This document shows, in pieces, positions 25,460 to 34,341 of a DNA stretch of 35,700 nt. This DNA comes from Cellvibrionaceae bacterium. Lineage in GTDB: Bacteria; Pseudomonadota; Gammaproteobacteria; Pseudomonadales; Cellvibrionaceae. A model generated the notes under the pieces. The model made no database searches and was not told the DNA's origin. It saw nothing but the letters and a program-made list of their open reading frames with translations. The translations under genes were made by a program, and so were the position numbers. How positions within the stretch are numbered: the first letter of the stretch is position 1; every line of letters starts with the position of its first letter. The stretch spans positions 1-35,700 of the forward strand of contig JAGKXD010000039.1 of NCBI GenBank assembly GCA_021151525.1. Direction: 5' to 3'.

Positions 25460-26271
25460 TATTTACCTCCCAGCAAACGCGCCAAGAAACCTTTCTTTTC
25501 CGCCTCAAGGAAACGGTGCGGAAGTTCGCTACCTAACAATCTATCAACTGCGTCATTGTACGCTTGGCCAGCTTGCGTCTCTTCATCCAGAATAACCGGT
25601 GTACCTTGGTTAGACGCTTTCAATACAGCTTCTGACTCGGGAATTACACCAAGTAACGGAATTGCCAGAATTTCTTCCACGTCATTAACACTCAACATTT
25701 CACCCGCAGCAACGCGCGTTGGGTTGTAACGAGTCAACAATAAATGTTCTTTGATAGGCTCAAGGTTTTGCTCTGCACGGCGAGTTTTACTTTGCAATAA
25801 ACCAATAACACGGTCTGAGTCTCGCACAGAGGAAACCTCTGGGTTAGTAACTACCACTGCGATATCAGCAAAGTACATTGCCATCATAGCGCCTTGCTCA
25901 ATACCTGCTGGTGAATCGCAAACAATATAATCAAAGTCCTTTGAAAGCTCTTCTATGATTTCACCCACGCCTTCTTTGGTCAGTGCGTCTTTGTCACGCG
26001 TTTGCGATGCAGGCAATACATACAAATTTTCATTTCGCTTATCTTTAATTAAAGCCTGATTAAGCGTTGACTCTTTTTTAATAACATTGACAAAATCGTA
26101 AACTACGCGGCGCTCACAACCCATGATCAAATCGAGATTACGCAAACCCACGTCGAAATCTATAACCACAGTTTTGTGGCCACGCATTGCCAAACCTGTA
26201 CTGATTGCTGCGCTAGAAGTAGTTTTACCTACGCCGCCTTTACCTGATGTAACAACAATGATTTTAGCCAA
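25459..26271 (-). CDS. minD: Septum-site-determining ATPase MinD
   Basis: The 270-residue ParA/MinD-family ATPase has a deviant Walker A 'SGKGGVGKTT' at residues 9-18, 'VVIDFDVGLRNLD' (Walker A' region), 'YIVCDSPAGIEQGA' (Walker B, about 115-128) and a C-terminal amphipathic membrane-targeting helix ('KKGFLARLLG'). It recruits MinC to the membrane and is released by MinE. Length matches E. coli MinD (270). It sits between minC (72 bp upstream gap, A+T-rich) and minE (1-nt overlap). All ATPase residues are intact, in contrast to the BY-kinase-like EpsG at 2 kb. Confidence 0.98.
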   Translation of the reverse strand: MAKIIVVTSGKGGVGKTTSSAAISTGLAMRGHKTVVIDFDVGLRNLDLIMGCERRVVYDFVNVIKKESTLNQALIKDKRNENLYVLPASQTRDKDALTKEGVGEIIEELSKDFDYIVCDSPAGIEQGAMMAMYFADIAVVVTNPEVSSVRDSDRVIGLLQSKTRRAEQNLEPIKEHLLLTRYNPTRVAAGEMLSVNDVEEILAIPLLGVIPESEAVLKASNQGTPVILDEETQAGQAYNDAVDRLLGSELPHRFLEAEKKGFLARLLGGK

Positions 26272-26343
26272 GGTAGGCTCCTTAAATTTTCTATGGTCTT
26301 AAAATGAAAAAAATAGTTTTAGTTTTTTAGTAAGTTAAAAATC

Positions 26344-27114
26344 TTAAGCGCTAACTAAAGCTTCAACAGAAACCTTCTCGCCCTTTAGGGAAATTTGCAC
26401 AGGTTTCTTTAATAAATTTTTAGGCAAAGCATCTTGCAACACAAAATTTCCTGCAACCGACACTAATTCGGCTTCCAAGTTTTGGCAAAAAATGCGCGCA
26501 CTTTCATCACCTTTAACTCCGGCCAAAGCACGGCCGCGCAAAGTGCCGTAAATGTGAATATGCCCATCAGCCAAAACTTCTGCGCCTTCACTCACTTGAG
26601 CGAGCACAATTAAATCGGCTCCCTCGGCGTAAATCTGTTGGCCCGACCGCACCGGACGCGTCACTACGCGGCTCACGCGCTGCACAATACGTTCTTCAAT
26701 CACCGTTTCCACTACAGTTTCGATGCGGGTTTCAACGATGGTTTCAGGTGCTTTGGCTTTGGCCGCCGCAGGGATTTTTAACGCTCTCTCAGAAGGTGTT
26801 GGCAGAATCGCCAAACCAGTTTTTTGAACGCTGGCTAAAAGCACTTCCGGCACAGCCGTAAAGCCCAGAGGCTGTAAATCAAGCTTGCGACAAATTTGAA
26901 TCAAGCTGTCCGCATTAGCAAGTAGAGCTTTGCAGTTTTCCGGTTTTTCCAAGCGCTCTAAACTGATCAATACCGGTGAATTCACGAAAAAATGTGGGGC
27001 TTGATCAATCTTCTCTTTTAGCTCACTTTCGAGTGTCTCAGGGCTATATTCAACCAAAGCCAGTACCACCACGGTTAGCGCACTGCCCTTCAGCTGAAAA
27101 CTCACATCTATCAT
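26344..27114 (-). CDS. minC: Septum-site-determining protein MinC
   Basis: The 256-residue protein has an N-terminal FtsZ-inhibitory domain (about 1-105, 'VSFQLKGSALTVVVL', 'IDQAPHFF'), a variable linker rich in Ala, Lys, Glu, Val and Thr (about 110-150, partly repetitive 'ETIVETRIETVVETVIEE'), and a C-terminal beta-helix MinD-binding domain ('RPVRSGQQIYA', 'DLIVLAQVSEGAEVLADGHIHIYG', 'LRGRALAGVKG', 'IFCQNLEAELVSVAG'; cited in pieces of at most 24). ATG 27114 matches other MinC starts and has an AGAGAG site 6 nt upstream; ATG 27135 would add seven residues. It heads the min operon. Confidence 0.96.
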   Translation of the reverse strand: MIDVSFQLKGSALTVVVLALVEYSPETLESELKEKIDQAPHFFVNSPVLISLERLEKPENCKALLANADSLIQICRKLDLQPLGFTAVPEVLLASVQKTGLAILPTPSERALKIPAAAKAKAPETIVETRIETVVETVIEERIVQRVSRVVTRPVRSGQQIYAEGADLIVLAQVSEGAEVLADGHIHIYGTLRGRALAGVKGDESARIFCQNLEAELVSVAGNFVLQDALPKNLLKKPVQISLKGEKVSVEALVSA

Positions 27115-27155
27115 TAGGATCTCTCTTGCCTGCATTCAGTCTGTATAAGGCCGCC

Positions 27156-27183
27156 ATTATCAAGCTGCTGGAGTTTTAGTCAA
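27156..27183 (-). promoter_or_regulatory. Sigma-70-type promoter of minCDE
   Basis: On the reverse strand TTGACT (27183-27178), a 16-bp spacer and GATAAT (27161-27156) form a near-consensus promoter (5/6 match in each hexamer). Transcription would start near 27149 and give a leader of about 35 nt before the favoured minC start, which supports that start. Confidence 0.6.
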
Positions 27184-27390
27184 GATAAAGCGCTTGCTGA
27201 TTGCCAAGCCTTATTCCATGATTCGCCCGCAAATATGGCCAGCGTCATTCAGGCCAGATTAAGGCGTCGCAACTTATAAAGGTACTAAGGTGTCAGAGTC
27301 TTATATTGGGCTTGGGCACCAGTGCCATCGCTGAGGTTGTTTTACCAACGTCAACGAGCCCGCCAACTGAATATAAGATGAGAACTCACC

Positions 27391-28998
27391 ATGAAACTCG
27401 CGCTTGGTTTTGTAACAAGGTTTGTTAATAGCTTGGCAGAATCCTTCCATAAAGTGGTTTTTACGCTTTTAACCGTTATACCGCTTTTGGCGGTGATTCC
27501 CGCAGGCCAAGCCGCTGAACCCCGGAATGTGGAATTCAGCCAAGCCGAACTCGATCAAATGCTTGCGCCAGTAGCTCTCTACCCAGATGCGCTCTTGTCG
27601 CAAGTACTCATCGCCGCCACCTATCCTCTGGAAGTTATCCAAGCAGACCGCTGGGTGCGCAGCAATAAAGACCTCAAAACTGAAGATGCTCTCAAATTCG
27701 CCGAAAATAAAGATTGGGATCCCAGCGTAAAAGCACTGGTGGCGTTTCCCGATGTTTTGAAGCGCATGAGTGAAGATATTGATTGGACTCAACGCTTGGG
27801 CGATGCATTTCTAAGTAACGAAGAAGCAGTGATGGATGCTGTGCAGCGTTTACGTAAGCGCGCCTATGCTACCGGCAACCTTGAAAAAGCCCAGCACATC
27901 AGTGTTCAACGCGATGACAACAACATCATCATCGAACCGGCAGAAGAGCGCATCGTCTACGTGCCTGTGTACGACACCCGCGTAGTTTACGGCAACTGGT
28001 GGTGGCCAGATTATCCACCCGTTTACTGGCATTACCCCAGCAGCTACACCTATGTTTCCGGCTTCTACTGGGGAACCAGCATTTATCTTGGCCCCACTTA
28101 TTTCTACAGCTCATGCCATTGGCGTGACCGCCGTGTGGTGGTGATTGACCGCCACGAACACTACGACAACAACGCTCGCTTTTATACCGGCGCGAGCATA
28201 GTGCACTACCAAGGCGCTCGCCCATGGCAGCACGAGCCTCTGCATAGACATGGTGTTGCTTATTACAACAACAACTTGCGGGAGACCTATGGCAGCCGCC
28301 ATGAGTCGTATCAGAATGATCGCGATTATCGCCAACAACATCGCGAAAACAACGGCAATCAAAATCCGCGCGTTAACCCCAACTGGAACAGGGACGACAA
28401 CAAACGTGATGACAATCGCCGGAACAACAACGGGAATAATAATGGCAACAACGGCCATTACGACCGCGCTGATCAAGTGCGTGAACGCTTGAATCGTGAG
28501 AGCAATGGCCGAGATAGCAACGATCCTCGCCCATGGCGTGGCAACGCCGATGCCCGCGCTAACGACAACAACGGGATTCGCGTACAGAATCAAACGCCGC
28601 AACAAGTCAACTCAGAGAACAATAACGCCCCTTCGTTTACTCGCAGTGAGGAGACTGAACGCAACCGTGCAATTATGGAACAACGCAGACGTTCAGAAGG
28701 CGCAATTGATGTGAACAGCAACAACCGCATTGATAACCCTGTGGAACAAGAACGCCGCGAGCGCCCTAATTTTTCAGCGCCCGTACAACGCCCGCAGGAA
28801 ACGCAGCGCCCGAACTTTAGTGACCAACAGGCGACAGTAGAGAGACAAGAATTACCCAAAAGAGCCGAGTTTTCACCACCGAGAAACGAAGCTGAAGGTC
28901 GCGCTCAGTACCAACAACGTATCGAGCAACGGGCTGAACGCTCCAATAACAACCCGCGTTTTTCACGCGAAAAAGATAAATCAGAAAACTCTCAGTAA
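27391..28998 (+). CDS. DUF3300 protein with disordered Asn/Arg/Asp/Gln-rich tail
   Basis: The 535-residue protein has a long hydrophobic export signal (about 20-42, 'LLTVIPLLAVIPAGQAA') and a DUF3300 domain (about 48-240: 'LDQMLAPVALYPDALLSQVL', 'ATYPLEVIQADRW', 'PSVKALVAFPDVL', 'ERIVYVPVYDTRVVYG'). A short aromatic region rich in Tyr, Trp and His ('NWWWPDYPPVYWHY') follows, then about 240 residues of low-complexity Asn, Arg, Asp, Gln and Glu with repeats such as 'NNNGNNNGNNG'. DUF3300 has no established function. The tail may bind nucleic acid, polysaccharide or metal. It is divergent from minC, with 255 bp between. Confidence 0.8.
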   Translation: MKLALGFVTRFVNSLAESFHKVVFTLLTVIPLLAVIPAGQAAEPRNVEFSQAELDQMLAPVALYPDALLSQVLIAATYPLEVIQADRWVRSNKDLKTEDALKFAENKDWDPSVKALVAFPDVLKRMSEDIDWTQRLGDAFLSNEEAVMDAVQRLRKRAYATGNLEKAQHISVQRDDNNIIIEPAEERIVYVPVYDTRVVYGNWWWPDYPPVYWHYPSSYTYVSGFYWGTSIYLGPTYFYSSCHWRDRRVVVIDRHEHYDNNARFYTGASIVHYQGARPWQHEPLHRHGVAYYNNNLRETYGSRHESYQNDRDYRQQHRENNGNQNPRVNPNWNRDDNKRDDNRRNNNGNNNGNNGHYDRADQVRERLNRESNGRDSNDPRPWRGNADARANDNNGIRVQNQTPQQVNSENNNAPSFTRSEETERNRAIMEQRRRSEGAIDVNSNNRIDNPVEQERRERPNFSAPVQRPQETQRPNFSDQQATVERQELPKRAEFSPPRNEAEGRAQYQQRIEQRAERSNNNPRFSREKDKSENSQ

Positions 28999-29005
28999 CC
29001 GTTAC

Positions 29006-29036
29006 AAATGCCCTGTTTATTACAGGGCATTTATTT
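29006..29036. terminator. Terminator between DUF3300 and MCP genes
   Basis: An 11-bp perfect stem (AAATGCCCTGT 29006-29016, ACAGGGCATTT 29022-29032; 5-nt loop) lies 8 bp after the DUF3300 stop and abuts the end of the convergent chemoreceptor gene. T-tracts are short, so it is a moderate terminator that could work in both directions. Confidence 0.7.
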
Positions 29037-30687
29037 AGAACAGCATAATTTCCTTATCTTTATTGCTTTCAATTTCAAGCTTAAAGTAACTACTCTGGTT
29101 GTTAATTTCAGAAGAAAACTTATGCAACTGTTTGGCTGCGTTAGCGAGATCTGCAGAGGCCGCATTATTTTTCTCGGTGGCCGCCGCTATTTCGCTCATA
29201 CTATTGGCAATTGCTCGACCACTTGTTCGCTGTTCATGTAAAGCATCGTTGATACGCGAAACTTGATTGCAAACCTCTGCTGAATCTACACATATGCGCT
29301 CAATGGAAATTCGCGCAACTTTTGATTTCTCTACGCTGCTACTCACTTGTTTGACAGTGTCGTCAATTGTAGAAACAATTTCTCGCGTAGCTTCGTGAAC
29401 TTCACCTACCATGTCGGTAATTGTTTTTGTGGATTCGGCAACGCGCTGAGCCAAGGTTCGAACCTCATCGGCAACCACCGCAAAACCTCGGCCAGATTCA
29501 CCTGCTCGCGCTGCTTCTATGGCCGCATTTAGGGCAAGTAAATTGGTTTGATCGGCAATGCCTTTAATGACCGCCACTATGCCAACTATATCTTGACTGC
29601 GTGCATCTAACACATTCACTTGATTGGCGGAGCGCGCAACATAATCAGAGACTTTATTGATTTCGCTCACAACTGAATTCAATTCTTGAGCACTTTGCTC
29701 TGCCGCTGCTCCAGTTTGAATCAACTGACGACTCGCATTAGTTGCTTCGTTTGCAATACGGTCAATATTGATAGAAAGTTGTTCTACGTTCTCAAAAACA
29801 CTTGAGGCAGCCTTACTTTGCAAGGCTGCACTAGCGGCAAGTTCGTCTGCATGTATGTGCATATCTTCAGCAGGTGAAGCCATGAGACTCGCCTGCCGAC
29901 GCAAATTTAAAATAACCTCTGTCCAACGCGATTTCATAATTGACAGGCAATACAACAAGCTGTGCTTATCGCCAGAGCGAACCGGAATCCTGCTGGATAA
30001 GTCGCCTTCCATCAGAACTTCCGTCACTTGCCTGCTCACTGCAGGCTCGGCACCCAATTGCAACAATAAAATACGATAAAAAGCGTAGCCTGCTCCTACC
30101 ACCAACACCAAAATAATCAGTGACACTACAATAGTTAGCACTTCAGTTTTAGCAATCGAGGCCACAACACCCTTAGCTGCTTTCGCCTGCAGCACATTTA
30201 TATCTTTTGTAAGTTCATCGAGGGTTTTTATCGTCACTTCCGATTGCCAATCAAAGCCACGGGCATCTTTCATAATTAGATTTCCCGCGTCCTGACTTTG
30301 ACGGTAAGCCTTAACCATGCCCAACCCCGTATCGAATAAGGCAACTATATTTGTTTCAAGCAAGAGCGATTCTTGATTAAGGCTAGAGTCCAACGTTGGC
30401 AGTTGTTTTACGGCTGCTAAGGCTGCGTCACGAGCTTTGGCCGCATCCTCAAGCCCGTCATTTTCACCGGTAGCGGCGGAGTCCGTTATATATTGCTGAA
30501 TTTGCACTACTTGAAATCTAGTCTCATTTAAATCCTTTACGATTTTTTCCGTCACTTGATGTTCATAATAAGAGGCCTTAGTAACCTTATTCAGTAACAC
30601 AATGACTGATACCGAGAGCGAAAAGGTCAGAAACAGACACGCCGACACGAAATAGATGATTAGGGAACGGACTTTGTGGTTTTGCAT
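29035..30687 (-). CDS. Methyl-accepting chemotaxis protein
   Basis: The 550-residue protein has an N-terminal membrane helix (about 8-32), a periplasmic four-helix-bundle-like sensor (about 33-180), a second helix (about 183-206), a short HAMP-like region ('VTEVLMEGDLSSRIPVR', about 220-236) and a cytoplasmic signalling hairpin with the conserved tip 'GIADQTNLLALNAAIEAARAG' (split at 20: ...EAARA, G) then 'GRGFAVVADEVRTLAQR'. It relays ligand or redox signals to CheA-CheW. No C-terminal CheR-tethering pentapeptide is seen. No che genes are nearby. ATG 30687 is favoured over GTG 30699 because it gives a conventional short cytoplasmic start. Confidence 0.92.
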   Translation of the reverse strand: MQNHKVRSLIIYFVSACLFLTFSLSVSVIVLLNKVTKASYYEHQVTEKIVKDLNETRFQVVQIQQYITDSAATGENDGLEDAAKARDAALAAVKQLPTLDSSLNQESLLLETNIVALFDTGLGMVKAYRQSQDAGNLIMKDARGFDWQSEVTIKTLDELTKDINVLQAKAAKGVVASIAKTEVLTIVVSLIILVLVVGAGYAFYRILLLQLGAEPAVSRQVTEVLMEGDLSSRIPVRSGDKHSLLYCLSIMKSRWTEVILNLRRQASLMASPAEDMHIHADELAASAALQSKAASSVFENVEQLSINIDRIANEATNASRQLIQTGAAAEQSAQELNSVVSEINKVSDYVARSANQVNVLDARSQDIVGIVAVIKGIADQTNLLALNAAIEAARAGESGRGFAVVADEVRTLAQRVAESTKTITDMVGEVHEATREIVSTIDDTVKQVSSSVEKSKVARISIERICVDSAEVCNQVSRINDALHEQRTSGRAIANSMSEIAAATEKNNAASADLANAAKQLHKFSSEINNQSSYFKLEIESNKDKEIMLF

Positions 30688-30889
30688 ATAGAGTCTCACC
30701 CAAAGGAGGCTTCTGGAAACGAATTGGAGAAAATTAAAATCACGGCATAAGTATAGTTAGAGATAAAGAGATTGCCGCCTTATACGCAAATACTCGGCAA
30801 AATCCTAATCTCTTTCAGCTTCCTTCTAGCTCGGTCAACATTTATAGTACGCGCTTTATAAAATCCCCTGCCCGAACGAGGTTAGCCCC

Positions 30890-32554
30890 ATGGCTCAATA
30901 CGTATTTAGCATGCACAGGCTTGGCAAAATTGTGCCGCCCAAGCGTGAAATCCTTAAAGATATCTCCCTCTCCTTCTTCCCCGGCGCCAAAATTGGTGTT
31001 TTAGGTTTGAACGGTTCGGGTAAATCTACCCTGCTGAAAATTATGGCTGGCGTAGATCAGGATTTTAACGGCGAAGCCCGCCCCATGCCCGGCATTAAAA
31101 TCGGCTATTTGCCACAAGAGCCGCAGCTCGACCCAGCGAAAGACGTATTGGGCAACGTGCAAGATGGCGTGCGTGAAGCTGTAGATGCCCTTGCTGAACT
31201 CGACCGCATCTACGCCGCCTACGCAGAGCCAGATGCCGACTTTGACGATTTGGCAAAGAAACAAGCCAAGTGTGAAGACATTATCCAAGCGTGGGATGCC
31301 CACAATCTGCAAAACACTCTAGACGTTGCTGCTGACGCCTTGCGCTTGCCGCCATGGGACGCTGACGTAACTGTACTCTCCGGTGGTGAACGCCGCCGTG
31401 TAGCACTCTGCCGCTTGCTCTTGTCACGCCCAGATATGCTGTTGCTCGACGAACCTACCAACCACTTGGACGCTGAATCCGTGTATTGGTTGGAGCAATT
31501 CCTCCACAACTTCCCAGGCACCGTAGTGGCTATTACCCACGACCGTTACTTCCTCGACAATGCTGCTGGCTGGATTCTGGAACTCGACCGCGGCCACGGT
31601 ATTCCTTATGAAGGCAACTACACCAGCTGGCTAGAACAGAAAGATGCCCGCTTAGAGCAAGAAGCGCGCTCAGAAGCTGCACATAAAAAAGCCTTGAAAA
31701 CAGAATTGGAATGGGTTCGCCAGAATCCAAAAGGTCGCCAAGCCAAGAGCAAGGCGCGTTTGAACCGCTTCGATGAATTGCAATCGCAAGAATTCCAAGC
31801 GCGTAACGAAACCAACGAGATTTACATTCCGCCAGGCGAGCGCTTGGGCGATAAAGTGATCGAGTTGCAAAACGTAAGCAAAGGTTACGGCGACCGTTTG
31901 TTGATCGACAACCTTTCCATCAGCATTCCAAAAGGTGCAGTGGTGGGAATTGTGGGCGGTAACGGTGCAGGTAAATCAACCTTGTTCCGCATGATCGCCG
32001 GCACTGAAAAGCCAGATAGCGGTACGGTCACTTTGGGCGATACTGTAAAAGTCGCCTATGTTGAACAGAGCCGTGAAAACTTGGACGATAAAAAATCGGT
32101 ATGGGAAGCAGTCTCTGACGGCGCTGATATTTTGAAAATCGGCAACTACGAAGTGAGCTCACGCGCTTACATCGGTCGCTTCAACTTCAAAGGTTCAGAT
32201 CAACAAAAACGCGTTAGCGAATTGTCTGGTGGTGAGCGTGGCCGTTTGCATTTGGCCAACACCTTGAAACAAGGCGCAAACGTTCTCTTACTCGACGAAC
32301 CCTCAAACGATTTGGATATTGAAACTCTGCGCGCATTGGAAGATGCAATCCTCGCCTTCCCCGGCTGCGTGTTAGTGATCTCGCATGATCGCTGGTTTCT
32401 CGACCGTATAGCGACTCACATCCTCGCGTACGAAGGTGAGTCCGATATCGTCTTCTTCGAAGGCAACTACACTGAATACCACGAAGACTTGGTAAAACGT
32501 AAGGGTAATGATTCACAACCTAAGCGTATGAAGTACAAACCGCTTAAGGCTTAA
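30890..32554 (+). CDS. ettA: Energy-dependent translational throttle protein EttA (ABC-F ATPase)
   Basis: The 554-residue soluble protein has two ABC cassettes in tandem. The first has Walker A 'GLNGSGKST' (about 43-51), signature 'LSGGERRR' and Walker B 'MLLLDEPTNHLD'; the second has 'GGNGAGKST', 'LSGGERGR' and 'VLLLDEPSNDLD'. A charged linker between them ('NPKGRQAKSKARLNRFDEL') is typical of ABC-F. EttA binds the ribosomal E site and tunes the first elongation steps to the ATP/ADP ratio. Length and N-terminus 'QYVFSMHRLGKIVPPKREIL' match E. coli EttA (555). Codon use is more biased toward preferred codons than the neighbours, fitting a well-expressed housekeeping gene. Monocistronic, with a strong terminator downstream. 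Confidence 0.96.
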   Translation: MAQYVFSMHRLGKIVPPKREILKDISLSFFPGAKIGVLGLNGSGKSTLLKIMAGVDQDFNGEARPMPGIKIGYLPQEPQLDPAKDVLGNVQDGVREAVDALAELDRIYAAYAEPDADFDDLAKKQAKCEDIIQAWDAHNLQNTLDVAADALRLPPWDADVTVLSGGERRRVALCRLLLSRPDMLLLDEPTNHLDAESVYWLEQFLHNFPGTVVAITHDRYFLDNAAGWILELDRGHGIPYEGNYTSWLEQKDARLEQEARSEAAHKKALKTELEWVRQNPKGRQAKSKARLNRFDELQSQEFQARNETNEIYIPPGERLGDKVIELQNVSKGYGDRLLIDNLSISIPKGAVVGIVGGNGAGKSTLFRMIAGTEKPDSGTVTLGDTVKVAYVEQSRENLDDKKSVWEAVSDGADILKIGNYEVSSRAYIGRFNFKGSDQQKRVSELSGGERGRLHLANTLKQGANVLLLDEPSNDLDIETLRALEDAILAFPGCVLVISHDRWFLDRIATHILAYEGESDIVFFEGNYTEYHEDLVKRKGNDSQPKRMKYKPLKA

Positions 32555-32570
32555 TGTTTAATTAAACATT
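32553..32570. repeat. 18-bp perfect palindrome at the ettA stop
   Basis: AATGTTTAATTAAACATT reads identically on both strands and includes the last two bases of the ettA stop codon. It may be an extra 3'-end hairpin or chance; no regulator motif is recognised. Confidence 0.4.
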
Positions 32571-32579
32571 CCTTGGCGT

Positions 32580-32620
32580 AAAAAATGCACAGTTCACGCA
32601 AGTGACTGTGCATTTTTTTT
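32580..32620 (+). terminator. Strong rho-independent terminator of ettA
   Basis: A stem of about 17 bp with a single bulged T (arms 32580-32597 and 32602-32618) is capped by a GCAA tetraloop (32598-32601, a stable GNRA loop) and ends in a T8 tract. Confidence 0.93.
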
Positions 32621-32649
32621 GCGGCTTTTTCTGGTGCGACAACTGTCGC

Positions 32650-32683
32650 CTGTTTCAAAACTGTAACAATTCCTACATAAACT
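32650..32683 (+). promoter_or_regulatory. Candidate Pho box and -10 element upstream of PPK2
   Basis: CTGTTTC (32650-32656), AAAA (32657-32660) and CTGTAAC (32661-32667) reproduce the 7-4-7 layout of a PhoB box, with both CTGT half-sites intact. Ten bases later comes TAAACT (32678-32683), at the -10 spacing used in PhoB-activated promoters such as pstS. A further CTGTCGC directly precedes the box (32643-32649). Transcription would start near 32690. Confidence 0.6.
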
Positions 32684-32716
32684 CAGGGCTTCAGCGCAAC
32701 ATGCATGGAGTTCCCA

Positions 32717-33634
32717 ATGAGCTTTGTAGATGCCGAACTTGTTCAACGAATTCATAACGATTTTCTCGACAGCTACGATGAAGAGCTTGAACTGGAAATG
32801 GAAGATCGTATTTATTTTCAAGATAACGATTTGGACTCGCCTAGCCAATCGCAGGAGTCCAAAGAATATCGTCAATTTTATTTTCGCGAGCTGTTTCGTT
32901 TGCAGGCTGAGTTAGTCAAATTGCAAGACTGGGTAGCCGCAACTGGCCATAAAGTTGTGGTCATTTTTGAAGGGCGCGATGCCGCCGGTAAAGGTGGAGT
33001 GATCAAACGTATTACTCAACGCTTGAATCCACGCATTTGTCGTGTTGCGGCATTGCCCGCCCCTAATGAGCGCGAGCGCACGCAATGGTATTTTCAGCGC
33101 TATGTGTCGCATCTGCCGGCGGCAGGTGAAATCGTTTTATTTGATCGCAGTTGGTATAACCGCGCTGGTGTTGAACGTGTAATGGGCTTTTGCTCCGACG
33201 AACAATACGAAGAGTTTTTTCGCTCAGTACCTGAATTTGAAAAAATGCTCGTTCGTTCTGGAGTGCAAGTTATTAAATATTGGTTTTCGATTTCAGATGA
33301 AGAACAAAACTTACGCTTCCTTGGTCGCATTCACGATCCACTAAAACAGTGGAAACTGAGCCCAATGGATTTGGAATCGCGCAGACGTTGGGAGCTTTAC
33401 ACCAAAGCCAAGGAAATTATGTTGGAGCGAACTCACATTCAAGAAGCCCCTTGGTGGGTTGTTGAGGCGGTCGATAAGAAAAAAGCTCGGCTAAATTGCA
33501 TACATCATTTGTTGCAACAAATGCCTTACGAAGAAATAAAGCGCCCAGTCATTGATTTACCTGAACGGGAATATCACGAAGATTATGCCCGCCAACCAGT
33601 ACCCAAAGAAATGTTTGTACCCGATATTTACTAA
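32717..33634 (+). CDS. ppk2: Polyphosphate kinase 2 (PPK2)
   Basis: The 305-residue single-domain PPK2 has Walker A 'GRDAAGKGG' (86-94), the lid region 'PNERERTQWYFQRY', Walker B-type 'LFDRSWYNRAGVE' (D143) and 'FWFSISDEEQ'-like 'YWFSISDEEQNLRF' leading to 'DPLKQWKLSPMD'. PPK2 enzymes move phosphate between polyphosphate and nucleoside di- or monophosphates; sequence alone does not settle the class, though the length suits class I. An acidic N-terminal extension (about 15-50) precedes the kinase core. ATG 32717 has GGAG 7 nt upstream and is preferred to ATG 32705. A Pho-box-like element lies upstream, which fits a phosphate-starvation role. A methyltransferase gene follows 20 bp later. Confidence 0.93.
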   Translation: MSFVDAELVQRIHNDFLDSYDEELELEMEDRIYFQDNDLDSPSQSQESKEYRQFYFRELFRLQAELVKLQDWVAATGHKVVVIFEGRDAAGKGGVIKRITQRLNPRICRVAALPAPNERERTQWYFQRYVSHLPAAGEIVLFDRSWYNRAGVERVMGFCSDEQYEEFFRSVPEFEKMLVRSGVQVIKYWFSISDEEQNLRFLGRIHDPLKQWKLSPMDLESRRRWELYTKAKEIMLERTHIQEAPWWVVEAVDKKKARLNCIHHLLQQMPYEEIKRPVIDLPEREYHEDYARQPVPKEMFVPDIY

Positions 33635-33654
33635 ACTCTAGTTAAGGAATTATT

Positions 33655-34284
33655 GTGCCAGAACTTATTGCTCCCCCCGAAAAACACACGCTTGGTGCTT
33701 ACGGTATTTGGTTGTTTAACGAAAAACACCCACAAATTAAAAAAATCAAAAAGGAAGTTTCGCCAAGTGTTCACGGCGACCGACACTGGGATTCCAGCTA
33801 TTTGTTGATGGATTACTTCACGCACAATACTCCAACAAAAAAAATGCGCGTGCTAGACGTAGGTTGCGGCTGGGGGCCAACATCAATTTTTTTCGCCAGC
33901 AAAGGCTGCAAAGTCACTGGTATGGATGTTGATGCCGATGTTTTTGCTTTTTTGGATGCTCAAGCAGAGTTTAACGATGTAAAAGTTTCAAAACTAACCT
34001 GCGCCATGAAAGATATGAAGAAAAAGGATTTGGAAAAATTTGATGTAATAGTGGGCGGCGATATTTGTTTTTGGGATGAATTGGCGGATGAATGGTTTGC
34101 CATGCTCAAACGCGCCGCACAGGCAGGCGTGAAAAAAGTTGTATTGGCAGATCCTGGCCGTAGCCCGTTTCTCGCACTCATTGATAAATGCGAAAAACGC
34201 TGGCCCACTGAACTGCTGATTTGGTACGCATTGGAACCGAAAAAATTTGAAGGGAGTTTGATGGTAGTTACGCTCAATCCTTAA
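33655..34284 (+). CDS. Class I SAM-dependent methyltransferase (Nnt1/ETFB-KMT-like)
   Basis: The 209-residue protein begins with GTG (AAGGA about 6 nt upstream). Motif I 'VLDVGCGWGPTSIFFAS' (about 63-79), 'VTGMDVDADV' (acidic end of strand 2), 'FDVIVGGDICFWDEL' (motif IV region) and 'KVVLADPGRSPFLALID' resemble the seven-beta-strand protein-lysine methyltransferase group related to METTL20 and Nnt1. The substrate, probably a protein or small molecule, cannot be predicted. It follows PPK2 by 20 bp and is probably co-transcribed, so it may respond to the same phosphate signal. No reason for a functional link with polyphosphate is visible in the sequence. Confidence 0.82.
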   Translation: MPELIAPPEKHTLGAYGIWLFNEKHPQIKKIKKEVSPSVHGDRHWDSSYLLMDYFTHNTPTKKMRVLDVGCGWGPTSIFFASKGCKVTGMDVDADVFAFLDAQAEFNDVKVSKLTCAMKDMKKKDLEKFDVIVGGDICFWDELADEWFAMLKRAAQAGVKKVVLADPGRSPFLALIDKCEKRWPTELLIWYALEPKKFEGSLMVVTLNP

Positions 34285-34341
34285 TACCATTACCGCAACC
34301 CAATTATTTCATGAGCAATCCGCAAGAAAACTAATGTTTTT

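Noticed and set aside
28111..28605. 164-residue reverse-strand ORF rich in Ile and Val inside the DUF3300 gene
   Set aside because: It is the antisense image of Asn/Asp/Arg-rich codons (AAC, GAC, CGC), which read as Val, Ile and Ala in reverse; the forward gene is well supported.
30700..30889. FliA-type promoter for the chemoreceptor gene
   Set aside because: No TAAA-N15-GCCGATAA-like pair was found in the divergent region; only scattered A+T-rich motifs.
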